Below are positions 45,016 through 56,689 of a stretch of DNA of 64,000 nt, piece by piece. Origin of the DNA: Anisodus tanguticus (lineage: Eukaryota; Streptophyta; Magnoliopsida; Solanales; Solanaceae); contig CM067541.1 in assembly GCA_034509755.1 (NCBI GenBank), positions 27,720,501-27,784,500 of the forward strand, in the 5' to 3' direction. Position 1 is the first letter of the stretch. The number at the start of each line of letters is the position of its first letter. The notes below the pieces were generated by a model, which did no database searches, was not told where the DNA came from, and was given only the letters and a program-made list of their open reading frames with translations. A program made the translations under genes and the position numbers.

Positions 45016-45869
45016 TGTGGGTTACAACAATTGCAGAAAACGGGAAGTAAGTAAATATTATAAATTGCTAGAAAGGATAAACTAAAGATTACAACAAAAC
45101 TGGAATCAAGAACTTTCCAAACTGCTTGTGATTTGCTGAGTCGAGTGATGACACTCTATCTTTAAGACAAGATTGCCTCGTATATATCCTTTTACGTTGT
45201 CGGGCAATAGTCTCCCAAGATATAACAACAACTTAACAAATGAGCAAAGGAAACTCAAGTGTTACTCTTGAAGAATATTGAGTATAGTAAACTTGCTAGA
45301 GAGGAAGAAGAAGATGTCAGAAAATTCTGTAGTGTTTTCTTACTGTTGAACAATTGAGCCAAATGCCTTAATTTATAGTGTAATGAGATGACCCCTCAAC
45401 TAGATAACTAATGACCTTCAATAGCCATGTAATGACACTTATTGAGGGGTTACATTCAGCCAAATAATGGAGGTTCAATGCTTCAAAACCAGCCCAAAAG
45501 TCAGAACTTTCCATCTTCCCGTCGTAGCATTCTGCCTCCGAAGTGCTGCGACTCCAGTGACTGAACACCCAATTGGCGCCGCGGCCCTTCGCGGCTCCGC
45601 GGTGATTTCTGACTTGTTTGATCTTACACTTCATACACTTCTTCCTTCGTTTACCAACGTGGAATACTTGTCATTTTGCCAATAACTGTTCATCATTCTG
45701 TCTCAAACGTCTCACTTACGTACCAATATCTCTTTCACTAATGAAATTTGCGATACTTGGCACTAGGTGTACACGTGTGTGAAAACGACATTTCCGACGT
45801 GCAGGGCTCCAATTGTCCGATTCATAAATAATGAGATAAACTTAATTCCACATTAGTAAATTTCCAACA
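45016..45869 (-). repeat. 5' LTR of copia-2
   Basis: 854 bp, with minus-strand ends TGTTGGAAATTT and AACCCACA. It aligns along its length with 39267-40195. No canonical tRNA-iMet site follows it on the minus strand. Confidence 0.9.
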
Positions 45870-48800
45870 TATTTTGCATCCCAGAGGTTATATGGTCAAT
45901 TATAAATATTATAATATTATATTATCCATTTCACAGTAGATTGATAATACAAAAAATACGAAACTTTTTAAGAATAATTTTTTTTTGTAAGAAGAATGGT
46001 AATGATTATATTTATCATTTTCTTGTACTATTTTTTTAAAATTCAATCTTTTCTTTTTAGCTTAACCAGCCAATTTCCATCCAGTAAGCCCGTAAATTAG
46101 GGTAAATTCTCCCTATTAAAAATTTCTCCATTCTAGATGTTTTTTTATGTAAGATTGAAGAATCTCAATCAACAAACTACATTCTTCGATGGTTTCGGAA
46201 AGCAGATTCAAAAATCGATAAATCTAAATAGCTTTAGTTTTTGTTACTTTCTTCTTTCGCCTTGTACGTAAATAAAAAACTATTATTAGTGGCAAACTTT
46301 TCTTTGATTATAACAAAATTCTAATGAGAGATTTTTATGCTAAAGTGCTAAACCAACCTTTTAATCTAATTAAGGGTCTTTTCTCCGTTAATAACGGTTT
46401 TGTTCACTTGCAAAAGTTCATTTGACACTCGGCAAAAGGTAACTTTAAAATTTATTTACGTGCTTTATTGGGGGCAAAATATAGAGTGAGATTTGGTTCT
46501 TTTAACTCCAAATAATTCATAATCTATCCTCTCATATATCATAAGTTTTTTGAAGATAGCTTAATAGTGTCCATTTCTTCTTGTATAAAATAACTTCTTT
46601 TTAGATTTAAAGTAGGGTTTCTCGAACTAATGACATTTCTTTTTATTTATAACCGGAAAATCTCTAAAGACCAATGATACACGGGTCGAAGCTCGCTGGA
46701 TACAAGTCTACCCTCTACCTTTTTCTTCTTAAGTAAAAACTTTGTCTGATATGGTTCAAATTCGTCATATGCGTCTAACCCACACATCATGCACTATGCT
46801 CTTAACTATCACTAGACTAGAACCCGAAATCAAGACTAACTATACGTTCCCATATATATGGTCAGGAACATAGTCTCAAGTTCAAATTTTAAAGAAGGCC
46901 AAAAAAGTATTAGATGCTTTCTTCCTATGATCCGTTAAAGTCTTGATGAATGAAGTTATTCGATATTTATACTGGTAGAAGATAACAGATGTCCGATAAA
47001 ATAATAATTGATGTGCACACCAACCGAACAAAACACCACCATCATGAAAAAAGAAGTATTTTAGCACAAGGGACTAAAATTGGTGCTAGAAAATAACCTT
47101 GGTTCCTAATCTTACTAGTATATATTTTATTAAAATAAAATTAGGAATATAAAATTTCTTGAGCATGAGACGTGTCTAATCATTGAAGAGGATTTTGTAC
47201 TCTTGGAGCCAAAAAAATAAATAATAAAAAAGCCCTCACATTCTCTCATCCCTCATCACAAGACCATACTTTAAAAAACCCCCATGTGGAGACCATGTGA
47301 GTGATTTTTCTCCTTCCTTGCCAAAGCCAAAACCTATGTACTCTCTAAGTATTTTCATTTGCAAGTAGGACCCACTATCCACCCAACCCCACCCACAACT
47401 TCACCATGTTTTCTGGATTCTGCCAATTTCTCCTTTTTTAATTAGTCAATGTCCTATTATAAAATATCTCAAAAGATTCATAAAATTATTCATTCTTGTG
47501 ATTATTCGCACTATACTGGAAAAAATGGAAACCAGCGGCGGAAAAATTCATATTTAAATTTTAAAATTAATCTATAATTCTATTAAATGATCGTTTATCA
47601 AAAAATTCTATTTGGTACGAGCCATTTAATGGTGGATTAGCGATAAATTAAGTTCGTAACCAGTTCTATTTATTTTTTTAGAATTTAAATTCTAAAGCCA
47701 TATTTAAGGCTCTTTGACTTGGTCTCTAACTACATATCCCTCAAATCAATCATTTGTATCTATTTTCTATGGGTTAATAGTGTTTGCATGTTGCATTTAT
47801 TACAAAGGATGACTTGGAGTAATATATGTACCATGTGAAAAATAGTCTTGAAAAGTAGTTAGATATTAAGACGTAAACTCGTATTTTGAATTCTATTGTA
47901 AACTTTGAACTCGTTAAATTAAAATTATAAATCCGCATAAGTATTACGATTCTTGACTTCAATATCTTGTAGTAGTTTATATTGCATATATATTTTGTTT
48001 AATACTGTTTGTAACAAAGTTTCTAGTTGTAACAAAACTTTGTTCATTAAAATGTATTTATATCAATGCATGCATTAAATTTTTTTAACAACATTATGAT
48101 TAGATAAGCCTTACATTCATTTTTATTTGTTTATATTTAATATATATATATATATATGAGTGTGAAAAATACAGTTCTTAATCGATAAAGTTTAATCGTA
48201 CCTAATATTTATATCAATCCGGATAGATACATAATTTGTATTTTCACATACATTGTTATCACTAAATCGTGGTTATTAATATACATTTTCACTTTAATTT
48301 ATCACTTAATCTAAAATATAAACATCAGGTGCATATTAATTTTTGTCGTTCTGAATTGCAACCCCTCCCGCTCCCCCCTCCTCCCACATCCACATACAGT
48401 GAACACACAAAATAAAGATAGCTTATTTACAACTTACAAGTTTAACTTCTAAGTACTACTAGAAATTTGCTATTTTCCGAGGGACATTCCCATCGGAATT
48501 CCATAGAAGATGTCGGGGACTTCAAATGGTGTTCAGATGTCATTTTCTCCCTCGGCAGATACAGAACCAAAAAATTTAAACTCTATGAGTTCAATTTTTA
48601 AGATTCTTAATTTGAACAAATTATATTTTAAAATTTCTAAGTTCATGTCTATTATTTATTACAAATCTAATAAATTTTTACACCTAAATGCTATGCATCG
48701 ATAGTTAGGCCCCACCATCATGCTACATATCCATGGAAAAAGCTAGTCGGTTATGTCTCCGACATGTAAAAGGACTTTTTGTACAATCAGGTCACTATTA

Positions 48801-49757
48801 TAAGCAATGTCCATAAAAAGTGAAGTTATATATAGTAGTAACCTAAAGAAAAAAAAAAAAATTCTACTGCAGCATGCTAAAATACATTAATAATATAAAA
48901 TTACGGTTCCTAATTCCCACTCCCCCTATCCACATAGAGTGAACAAACAAAATAAAGATAAAGACAATGTTTAATATCACTTTTAGTCTCTCAATTATTG
49001 GTAAATTCTAATTTTAGTCCTTGTGATAGTTGATACGTAACCTTCAATTGCTTGGAATGTGCACTTTTGATCCATTTGCTTATGAATATAATATTCATGA
49101 ATTTTCAGAATTGTTAACCGTTTTGCCGTTAAATTACCCATATGTCATGTTAAATTGTGTTATTACTCCATATATGAGGGTAATATACTTCTAAAAATAG
49201 TCTGAATATAATATATTTCCTACATAAAAAGATAAAAAGCTCACATTTTAATTACTTGAAGATTAAATTTGTTGAGTCATATGTCAAATGAACCAAAATC
49301 GAAATATACCGATAATCGAGGGACCAAAAGTGTTAATTCTTGATAAAGATAAAGAAACATGGGAAGGAAGGAAAAAAGATACATAGTTGACCGCTAATGA
49401 CGCTTATGTTTCTCTTTACCCCACATTTGCCCTAATCATGTTTTGAAAGTTTCCTAGAGTGTCACTATTATAGATTATATATTTATTTGTAGTTTTATAT
49501 AGAAACAAACAGGCCAACAATTTAAAAAAGAATTAGATTTTGCAGGTTCACTGCATCAAATATTAGATTGTATCATATCATTTGTTTCTTTAGTCAAATT
49601 GGATGACAAAAAGAAAAAGAACAAACAATTCAGAAAGATGGTTTACTAAAACAAATTCTCTTCCTTTTAAATTTCTTTAATGTACCGGCCACTTATCTCC
49701 TCACTTTCTATCCATTAAGTCTTCAATATAATTATTAAGATAATATTCTCATATTTA
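45870..49757. other. AT-rich intergenic DNA
   Basis: No gene is recognised in about 3.9 kb. It contains a TATATATATATA run near 48140-48157, a possible CACTA-type end at 47509 and a separated direct repeat (48361-48420 and 48913-48962). The short frames at 46882-47067, 47774-47962 and 48510-48704 show no domain. Confidence 0.5.
48361..48962. repeat. Imperfect direct repeat pair, about 550 bp apart
   Basis: Each copy carries a C-rich tract followed by ATCCACATA(C/G)AGTGAACA and ACAAAATAAAGATA: first at 48361-48420, second at 48913-48962. Confidence 0.55.
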
Positions 49758-49942
49758 GCTCCACGGGTGCGATGAGATGGACATGATCATATCTCCATCA
49801 TTAATTAAAGGTCTTGAGTTAGAGTTTTGGAAATAAAAACCTCCTTTGTAGGGAGCGGTTCCCCTTAATGAATTCATGCAACACGAATCAGGATTAATCG
49901 GGCCAATATATTTCGAATACCAGATGGTTAAACAAAAAAAAT
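49758..49942 (+). mobile_element. tRNA-derived SINE (SolS type), copy 1
   Basis: The stretch has GATGAGATGGAC, GGTCTTGAGTTAGAGTTTTGG (B-box-like), TAGGGAGCGGTTCCCCTTAATG, ACGAATCAGGATTAATCGGGCC, AATACCAGATGG and a poly-A end at 49934-49942. This motif order is that of the Solanaceae SolS SINE families. Confidence 0.75.
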
Positions 49943-49964
49943 TATCAATTACATTAATCTGATA

Positions 49965-50110
49965 AGGGTTGTGGTGAGATGGACAGGAGCTCTTCCCTTT
50001 AATGGAAAACCTCTTGGTATGGAGTGTTTCTCCTCTTAATGAGTCTTACGCGACACAAATCTAAATTAATCGGGCCAATAAATTTTGAATACCAAATGAT
50101 TAAACCAAAA
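49965..50110 (+). mobile_element. tRNA-derived SINE (SolS type), copy 2
   Basis: It repeats the motif order of the preceding copy: GGTGAGATGGACAGGAG, GGTATGGAGTGTTTCTCC, ACACAAATCTAAATTAATCGGGCC, AATACCAAATGAT. It is 5'-shorter, lacking most of the B-box part, and is 22 bp downstream in the same orientation. Confidence 0.72.
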
Positions 50111-50620
50111 CTAGTGATCAATTAGATAATCTACTCAGTTAAGGGAGAAAAATCATACAAAGGAAATTAAAGAGAAATACTAATCCAGGAAATTTTATTT
50201 CTTTATATTGCTAGAAGATAATATTGGATCTATTTCTTGAAGAAATTATTCAAATTAATAAAGAGAAGAAAAAATATTTTGTTTTTTCCCTTTCTTTTTT
50301 CTCTTCCTTCTTCTCCCCGTGAAGGATGAAAAGAAATTCAAGGAGCAATATAATTATGTGGGGATTTATGTTAATGTCCTTTTGTAGCCAAATTAAGTTA
50401 CAAATGTTAGGTTTTGCATGGCATTTAGGGAACCTTTTTATTCTGTCTTAAACCAAGATTTTTGGATAATAATTATTATTCTCTCTTTTAGGGTTTTTGC
50501 TTAGTGGGCCATGGGCCTCCATGTGAGAGCATGTGCTGTGTCCTTCTCTTATTGGCCCACCACCCCATGTTAACACCCCCTTTCATATGAACAAATAAAT
50601 TGGGTTTTTGCACTTACCTT
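50111..50620 (+). promoter_or_regulatory. Upstream region of the HLH gene
   Basis: Two TGGGCC-type motifs lie close together (GTGGGCCATGGGCC near 50504), and an ATTGGCCCACC box lies near 50550. TGGGCC/GGCCCA (site II) motifs are common in plant promoters. No clear TATA box is seen. A CT-rich leader-like tract begins near 50618. Confidence 0.4.
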
Positions 50621-50737
50621 CTCCTTCAAATTTCCGTTCTCTTTTCTTCTGTTTTTTTTTTCGCTATTAGCTTTTGCAAGAACTACATATTTTTGTCACT
50701 TCTTTGTTTCCCAAGGAATAGAAGAAAAATCACTAAG

Positions 50738-51216
50738 GTATGTCATTTTGTCACTCAAATTTTCATTACACCTTATAATAGAGTCATATTATCCATGTTT
50801 ATTTTCTTTCTTCTTGCATGTTCTTATCATATCTAGCTATAGACATTGCTTTATGTTGCCTCTTTCTAGTTAATTCTAACACCAAGTTGTATACTTACAA
50901 GAACATGTAAATCAAACTAGCGAGACTTTAAATCACTACCAAGAGCAAATTTTGTTGCTAAACGGGAACACCTGTAGCTAATCTCATCGACGGATTATTA
51001 AAAGAATTCTAACTAGTATGTACGAGCTACTTAACGACAAATTAACGACCGTAGCTAATATCAGTTCTTTTTGTAGTGGGGTTTTTTCCTTCTTTTTTCT
51101 TCTTTTCAAGAATCTCTTGATATTGTTTATTCTTTTATCTTCTTTTTCTTGGTTTTATAGTTATGAACCTAACATGTCTATGTTTCTTTCGTTTTTCTTT
51201 TTTGCTTTTTTTGTAG
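50738..51216 (+). other. Putative 5'-UTR intron of the HLH gene
   Basis: A donor-like CTAAG|GTATGTC at 50737/50738 and a pyrimidine-rich acceptor TTTTTTGTAG at 51216 bracket 479 bp of T-rich sequence. The acceptor lies 20 bp before the start codon. The first exon would be the CT-rich leader ending at 50737. Splicing is inferred only from consensus sites. Confidence 0.5.
50934..51078. mobile_element. Small CACTA-type non-autonomous element in the intron
   Basis: The left end is CACTACCAAGAGCAAATTTT; the right end, reverse-complemented, is CACTACAAAAAGAACTG. Inside, each end has a CGACGG/GACCG-like subterminal motif and GTAGCTAAT appears near both ends. Length is 145 bp. CACTA termini define the CACTA/EnSpm superfamily; the expected 3-bp duplication (AAT versus GGG) is not conserved, so the call is moderate. 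Confidence 0.5.
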
Positions 51217-51236
51217 TTTCAAATTTTGTTTGAAGA

Positions 51237-51818
51237 ATGAGGAATCCTAGTTCACTCAAGCAAGAATTTCTCAAGAAATGGATAAAGGGTCTTCAAATAT
51301 GTAGTGCTACAAAGAAAAAGATGAGTTTAATGGAGAGAAAAAAAGCTATAAAATTATCAGCAGATATAGCAATGGCTTCAACAAGAAAATCCACAACTTA
51401 TTGGAGTCATGCCCTTATGGCAAATGCTTCAAAAGATGACACAAACAAAATCATCATAGAAAATGTTCTTGGAGATGATGATAATAATTCAAAGAGAATT
51501 ATTTTCAAGAAAGCTTCAATGGGAATTTCTCTGTCTCAAAAGGGAATTATTAGTAGCAAGAAGATTGTGAAAAAGAGTTGCAAAATTTCAAGAAGAGCAA
51601 CAAAAATAATTTCTCCAAATATTATAGCTAAAAAAATGGTGAAAAAAAGAACACAAGTTCTTAAAAGTCTTGTTCCTGGTGGAGAATATATGGATGATGC
51701 TTCATTGATTAAAGAAACCCTAGATTATATTATTTCATTAAGAGTTCAAGTTGACATTATGAGGCATCTTGCTAATAATGCTAGCCATCAGATTAATGAT
51801 CCAAAAACAAGTTCATAG
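51237..51818 (+). CDS. IBH1-like atypical (non-DNA-binding) HLH regulator
   Basis: An intact 193-residue frame starts at ATG 51237, the first ATG after the putative acceptor. Residues 11-19 (FLKKWIKGL) and 33-61 (ERKKAIKLSADIAMAS...) match the conserved N-region of IBH1/IBL1 proteins. Residues about 134-180 form the HLH (KKRTQVLKSLVPGGEYMDD, then ETLDYIISLRVQVDIMRHLA). The usual basic DNA-contact residues are missing, as in IBH1. In Arabidopsis IBH1 and IBL1 bind growth-promoting bHLH factors in the nucleus and restrain cell elongation downstream of brassinosteroid and gibberellin signals. The Lys/Ser-rich middle is less conserved. It is a single coding exon, the only convincing host gene here. 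Confidence 0.85.
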   Translation: MRNPSSLKQEFLKKWIKGLQICSATKKKMSLMERKKAIKLSADIAMASTRKSTTYWSHALMANASKDDTNKIIIENVLGDDDNNSKRIIFKKASMGISLSQKGIISSKKIVKKSCKISRRATKIISPNIIAKKMVKKRTQVLKSLVPGGEYMDDASLIKETLDYIISLRVQVDIMRHLANNASHQINDPKTSS

Positions 51819-52433
51819 TTTTTTTTTGTCTTTCAATATTTTTAAATCATGAAGTGATGATCAATTCCTTCTTTTATTTCTTTGTTTTACTCTTGTGGCG
51901 TTTTTTTAATGTACAAAGAAGATGTAACAATGTACATATGAGCAATATTATTATATGAAGTTAAATTTACATATTTAATGTTCTCTTATTTTTTCTTGTA
52001 TCTATGAGTTTGGATTATCTTTTAGAAATATTGTGACTTCTTAATAATATTATATATAGTGCTCATCATATATAGAATGGTGCAACTTTTTTTTTTTTGT
52101 GCATGAGTTGAATGAGAAATAAAGGTTCTTTTTTTTTTCCCTCTTTTACTGATTCTTGTTAAAAAGAAGAATTATTGGCCAGAAAGTGAACATCTTTTTT
52201 TCCCAATTTTTAAAGGTAAATAATATCAGTCTCAGGAATCATGGCCATAATAGTTAAGAATAAAATTCAGCAACTATTTGTGTTGTACAAGTGGTTTTTT
52301 CCTTTTCGGTAGGGAGGTTCTACTTGTTTATTAAATGCAATTTATATGGCGCTCTACTAGAAATACGTGTATTTTTAAAATTTGATGAAATTTATCGGAA
52401 TAATAGAATATTTTTTAATATTCTTCCATTAAT
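51819..52433 (+). other. 3' flank of the HLH gene
   Basis: T-rich, with AT-rich poly-A-signal-like motifs near 51940 and AATAAA at 52118-52123. No other gene is seen before copia-4. Confidence 0.45.
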
Positions 52434-52587
52434 TGTATTAATTGTATATCTTTTATTTTAGGTAGAATTATAATCCTTTTATAATTAAGTTAATTACATA
52501 CATAGTTTGTATCAAAGTAAATATTCTTATAACCTTATATATATGGTAAATCATTCATCAATAAACATCAAGTAATATATTCATTTA
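52434..52587 (+). repeat. Putative 5' LTR of copia-4
   Basis: AT-rich sequence directly before the primer site. The start at TGTATTAATTG is a guess, since there is no 3' LTR to compare with. Confidence 0.35.
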
Positions 52588-52600
52588 TGGTATCAATAGC
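52588..52600 (+). other. Primer-binding site of copia-4
   Basis: TGGTATCAATAGC resembles the tRNA-iMet complement TGGTATCAGAGC and the site of copia-3. Confidence 0.8.
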
Positions 52601-52796
52601 CTAAAACTACAAATCCTACCCTAGCCGCCGATACACCTTCTCGGCCGCCATTTTTTTCCACGTCGGCACTTAGCCCATGTCGGAAACCTAGCCGCCGACC
52701 TCTCTGGGCCGCCCACCCCCTCTTTTCCCATGATGGAAACCTAATTTTTCCGGCCATTCTCCCTCCCTATTCCTATTAAATTTTCTCTTTCATAGT

Positions 52797-53538
52797 TGAC
52801 AAAACCAAATTCCATCCTGCACTTGCCGTAAACAACATTAAAAACTTCATCCCTATGACTCTTGATATGGAAAAGGGTCAATACTCCTCGTGGGCGGAGC
52901 TTTCTAAGATCTATTTTCGTGTTTACGAAGTTATCAACCACATCATTCCTCCCACATCGAAGTTCACAGACATACCATCGGCTTCGACTTCTGATGATGC
53001 ACTCTGGCCTCGTTTGGATGCAGCCGTCACCCAGTGGATATACGACACAATATCTAATGATATGTTGCACACCATCATTGAGTCCGATGCCATTTCCCGC
53101 CAAACGTGAGAATGTTTGAAAAGTATTTTCCATGACAACAAAAATCAATGAGCGTTATACCTTGAAAATCAGTTCAAGGACGTTCATCATGACTATTTAC
53201 CAAACGTGTCTGCTTATTGTCAAGAACTCAAGATGCTTGTCGAACAACTCTCCAACGTTGGCGCACTAGTCACTAATCAACAATTGGTCATGCAAATTAT
53301 TGCAGGTTTGAATGAATCCTATGACGGCATTGCCACCATCCTTCTGCAATGCATGCCATTACCTCTGTTTTATGAGGATCGTTCGAAGCTCATCCTTGAG
53401 GAAACCCAAAAAATTAAGAGCAACACCACTCGGGCTAGCATTGCCGACGCCGCCCTCACCACCACCATCGGCCCCTCTGCTGATGGCAGGGCCTCCCGTT
53501 CCAGCAACCAGAATTGTTGGTCAGATGACCCGCAATAG
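52797..53538 (+). pseudogene. gag: gag of copia-4
   Basis: A UBN2-type gag (SSWAELSKIYFRVYEVINHI, PNVSAYCQELKMLVEQLS, QIIAGLNESYDGIATIL), interrupted by stops near 53109 and 53150. After 53538 a Gly/Ser/Asn-rich region follows without an open frame. The leader 52601-52796 has no gene. Confidence 0.8.
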
Positions 53539-53878
53539 TCCGCTTCCTCCCGTAGCAACCGCCGGAGCAAGCAGTCCGATAAGGGCCGCGGCGGAAGAAA
53601 TTCCAGCAACAACGGTGGCGGGAAAAGGCAGTCCCCACTGGCCGAAAATAGCCAGCAGAGACCGCGAAAGTGGCAGCAGCCTCCGTTGTGGGATGCCTAC
53701 TCACTGTGGGCTACGTGGGACCCACTGTTATGGGCCTTCCCTCCTTGACCGTATTCGTCATCCTCGTGGACTCTACCTCAGAATCGACAGGCCCAACCTG
53801 ACATACTTGGCCCACGTCCACAATTGGCCTACACAGCACACACCCCCTGCCATCGACTTATGCACCGATTCCAGATGA

Positions 53879-56650
53879 AAATTGGTATATGGACACATGT
53901 GCCATATCTCACATGAAGGAATCACAAGGTACTCTCTCGTCTTATTCCAATTTGAGTAATTTAAATCGGAATATTATTATTGGTAGTGTACAAGGCATTC
54001 CCATTTGTGGTTATGGTCATTCCTCCCTATTCCCACTACATCCACAACTAATCTTAAAAAATATCCTCCATGCCCCTAAACTTATTAAGAATCTAATCTT
54101 TGTGCGATGTTTTACAACTGACAATTGGGTTTCCTTTGACTTTTGTTTTACTTTAAAGGATTTTACGACAGGGAGATGAATAATGAGATGTGACAACACT
54201 AGAGATCTCTACCCTATTTCAAATGCCGTCAACAATCCAGCCTCAGTTCCATCAATCTTTGTTGCTTTTTCGTCTTCCTTATGGCATTCTAGATTAGGAC
54301 ATCCGGGAGATTCTATTTTACGCTTCCTTTGGATTTTTTTTTATTAATTGCAATCGTATTTCTAGGACTCCTACATGTGAATCATGCATTTTTGGGAAAC
54401 ATGTGAAATTACCATTTTCTGCATTCACAAATTGTACTTTACTACCTTTCGATATCATACATAGTGATTTGTGGACGTCTTCTATTTTAAGTACAACTGA
54501 CCATCGATATTATGTATTATTTTTGGATGATTATTCCAACTTTCTAAGGACTTTTTCAATTAGAAATAAATCCCATGTCTACCCCATATTTTTTTCATTT
54601 AGTGCTTTCGTAAAAACACAGTTTGAAAAGAGCATTAAATATTTTCAATGTGACAATGGTAGGAAATTTGATAATAACCAATTCAAACAGTTTTTCTCCA
54701 AAAACGGTCTTACCTTTCGATTTTCCTGCCCTAACACATCCTCCCAAAATGGTAAAGCCGAACAAAAAATCCAAACCATAAACAACCTCATTCATGCCCT
54801 ACTTGCTCACGCCTCAATTCCCCTCCCCCCAATTCTAGCATTACGTACTCTCCATGGCCACATATCTCCTAAATATAATTCCAACAAGTCTCTAGCTCAA
54901 CGATCGCCCACCCAAGTTCTATTTCGTAGGAACCCCTCCTACGAACACTTTCATAATTTTGGATGTATTTGTTACCCTTTCCATCCAACCACTCACAAAC
55001 TCCAACCCTGGTCTTCCTCGTATATATTTTGGGTTACCCTGCCAATCATCGTGGTTACTCATGCTATGACTTGTCAAGTCATAAAATTATTATTTCACGT
55101 CATGTCATATTTGATGAGTATCAATTCCCCTTTTCCTCTCCACACTCACCACCTCGACATTCCTACGACTTCCTAGATGATAGCCTAAACCCTCTTCTAA
55201 TTCACCATTTACATAGTCTGCCGTCCCATACCCCGATACCCGCCAACACCTCGGCCAGTTCGGGACTAGCTGCCCACCCGGTTCTACCAACAGTCACCTA
55301 AAACAACCTACCTCAGGGTGATTCTACAGCCACCTCTCGCTAAATCGAGGTTCGGCCAACCAGTACCATCACCCCTGCCCTTCCTCCTCTTCCCGACAGT
55401 CCCGCGGCAAACCCCCCTCCCATACCGCATCCCGAGACACACTCTCGGACTATGGAAACCCGTGCCATGCATGTAATTTATAAACCTAAATGGTTGTTTA
55501 ACCTTTCTATTTCAGTTGTCCCTTCCCTTGGCCCTCGTAACCCGAATGATGCCTTGTCCGACCCTAATTGGAAAGCTACAATAATTGACGAATATAATGC
55601 TCTTATTGATAATAAGACGTGCGACCTAGTACCCCATCTACCTGATGCTAACATTACTCATTCTATGTGGATTCTTAGACATAAAAAGAAATTTGATAGT
55701 TCTTTTGAGAGATACAAGACTCGTCTTGTAGGTTATGGCATGTCTCAACAGATAGGAGTGGACTATGATGAAACATTCAGCCCAATCGTAAAGCCCGCAC
55801 CCATCCGGACCGTCCTTAGCATTTCCATATCCAGCTCTTGGCCCATTCATCAACTTGATGTCAAGAATGCCTTCTTACATGGGGCTTCATGAAACAGTAT
55901 ATATGCATCATCCTATGGGTTTCAGGGATCCTATTCATTTGAATTATGTGTTTTTGTTACGAAAATCACTCTATGGACTGAAACAGGCTCCTCGAGCATG
56001 GTACCAATGGTTCACCGATTATATTTCCTCTATTGTTTTTGCACACAACAGATTCGATCATTCCTTGTTCATCTACAACAAGGGTACATACATGGATTAC
56101 CTATTATTATATGTTGATGCCATCATCCTCACCACATCATCTGATGCTCTTAGCCGGTCCATTATGTCTCTCATTTCCTTTGAGTTTACTATGAACGATC
56201 TGGGCCCCTTGAGTTATTTCTTGGGCATCTCTGTCACTCGACATTCTGGCGGCTATTTCTATGTCAGAAGAAGTACACTGAAGAGATCCTTGACCATGTA
56301 GACATGACATCTTGCAAACCATCCCACGCCCGTAGACACTAATTCCAAGCTCAGCGCTGATTTTGGCCCTTCATATTCAGACCCGACTCACTATCGTAGC
56401 CTGGTTGGGGCCCTGCAGTACCTTACATTCATGAGATCAGACATATCTATGCAGTGCAACAAATCTGCTTGCACATGCACAGTCCAATGGAAGCACACAT
56501 GCATACCCTCAAACGTATTTTACGATACATCCAAGGTATACTTCACTTCGAATTACATCTATACATGTCTTCGCTCACTAGTCTCACTGCTTATTCTGAT
56601 GCTAACTGGGGTGGATGTACTGACACTCGATGCTTCACGTCTAGTTATTG
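53879..56650 (+). pseudogene. pol: pol of copia-4 (protease, integrase, RT, partial RNase H)
   Basis: Protease 53880-54179 with WYMDTCAISH, so the catalytic DSG/DTG is lost. GAG-pre-integrase near 54280 (LWHSRLGHPGDS). Integrase 54403-55176 (YVLFLDDYSNFLRTF, SSQNGKAEQKIQTI), with a frameshift near 55000. RT 55452-55892 (ERYKTRLVGYGMSQQ), frameshift near 55880, then 55855-56301 with YGLKQAPRAWYQWF and YVDA at 56110-56121. The RNase H start (YSDANWGGCTDTR) ends at 56650. Confidence 0.88.
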
Positions 56651-56689
56651 AATTTTCCTCGAAGACAGTCGATAACAACTTCTTTGTCG

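Larger units (their letters stand above)
39267..45869 (-). mobile_element. Ty1-copia element (copia-2), complete but decayed
   Basis: It is flanked by the perfect 5-bp duplication TATTT (39262-39266 and 45870-45874). On the minus strand the order is 5' LTR, gag, protease, integrase, RT, RNase H, polypurine tract, 3' LTR. Its proteins resemble copia-1 (shared GAG-pre-integrase and RNase H motifs), but its LTR differs. Many single in-frame stops interrupt otherwise collinear reading, in contrast to the frameshift-rich copia-1. The 3' LTR start has TA instead of TG at its terminus. Confidence 0.93.

Noticed and set aside
46882..47067. 61-codon minus-strand frame
   Set aside because: No domain, AT-rich context and no promoter-like or conserved features.
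47509..47690. CACTATACTGGAAAAAATGG with a CAGCGGCGG subterminal motif, resembling a CACTA end
   Set aside because: No convincing partner terminus; the best candidate (CCAGTTCTATTTATTTTTTT near 47660) is too degenerate.
51018..51233. 71-codon Phe-rich frame before the HLH gene
   Set aside because: It is the T-rich 3' part of the putative leader intron; the low-complexity composition explains it.
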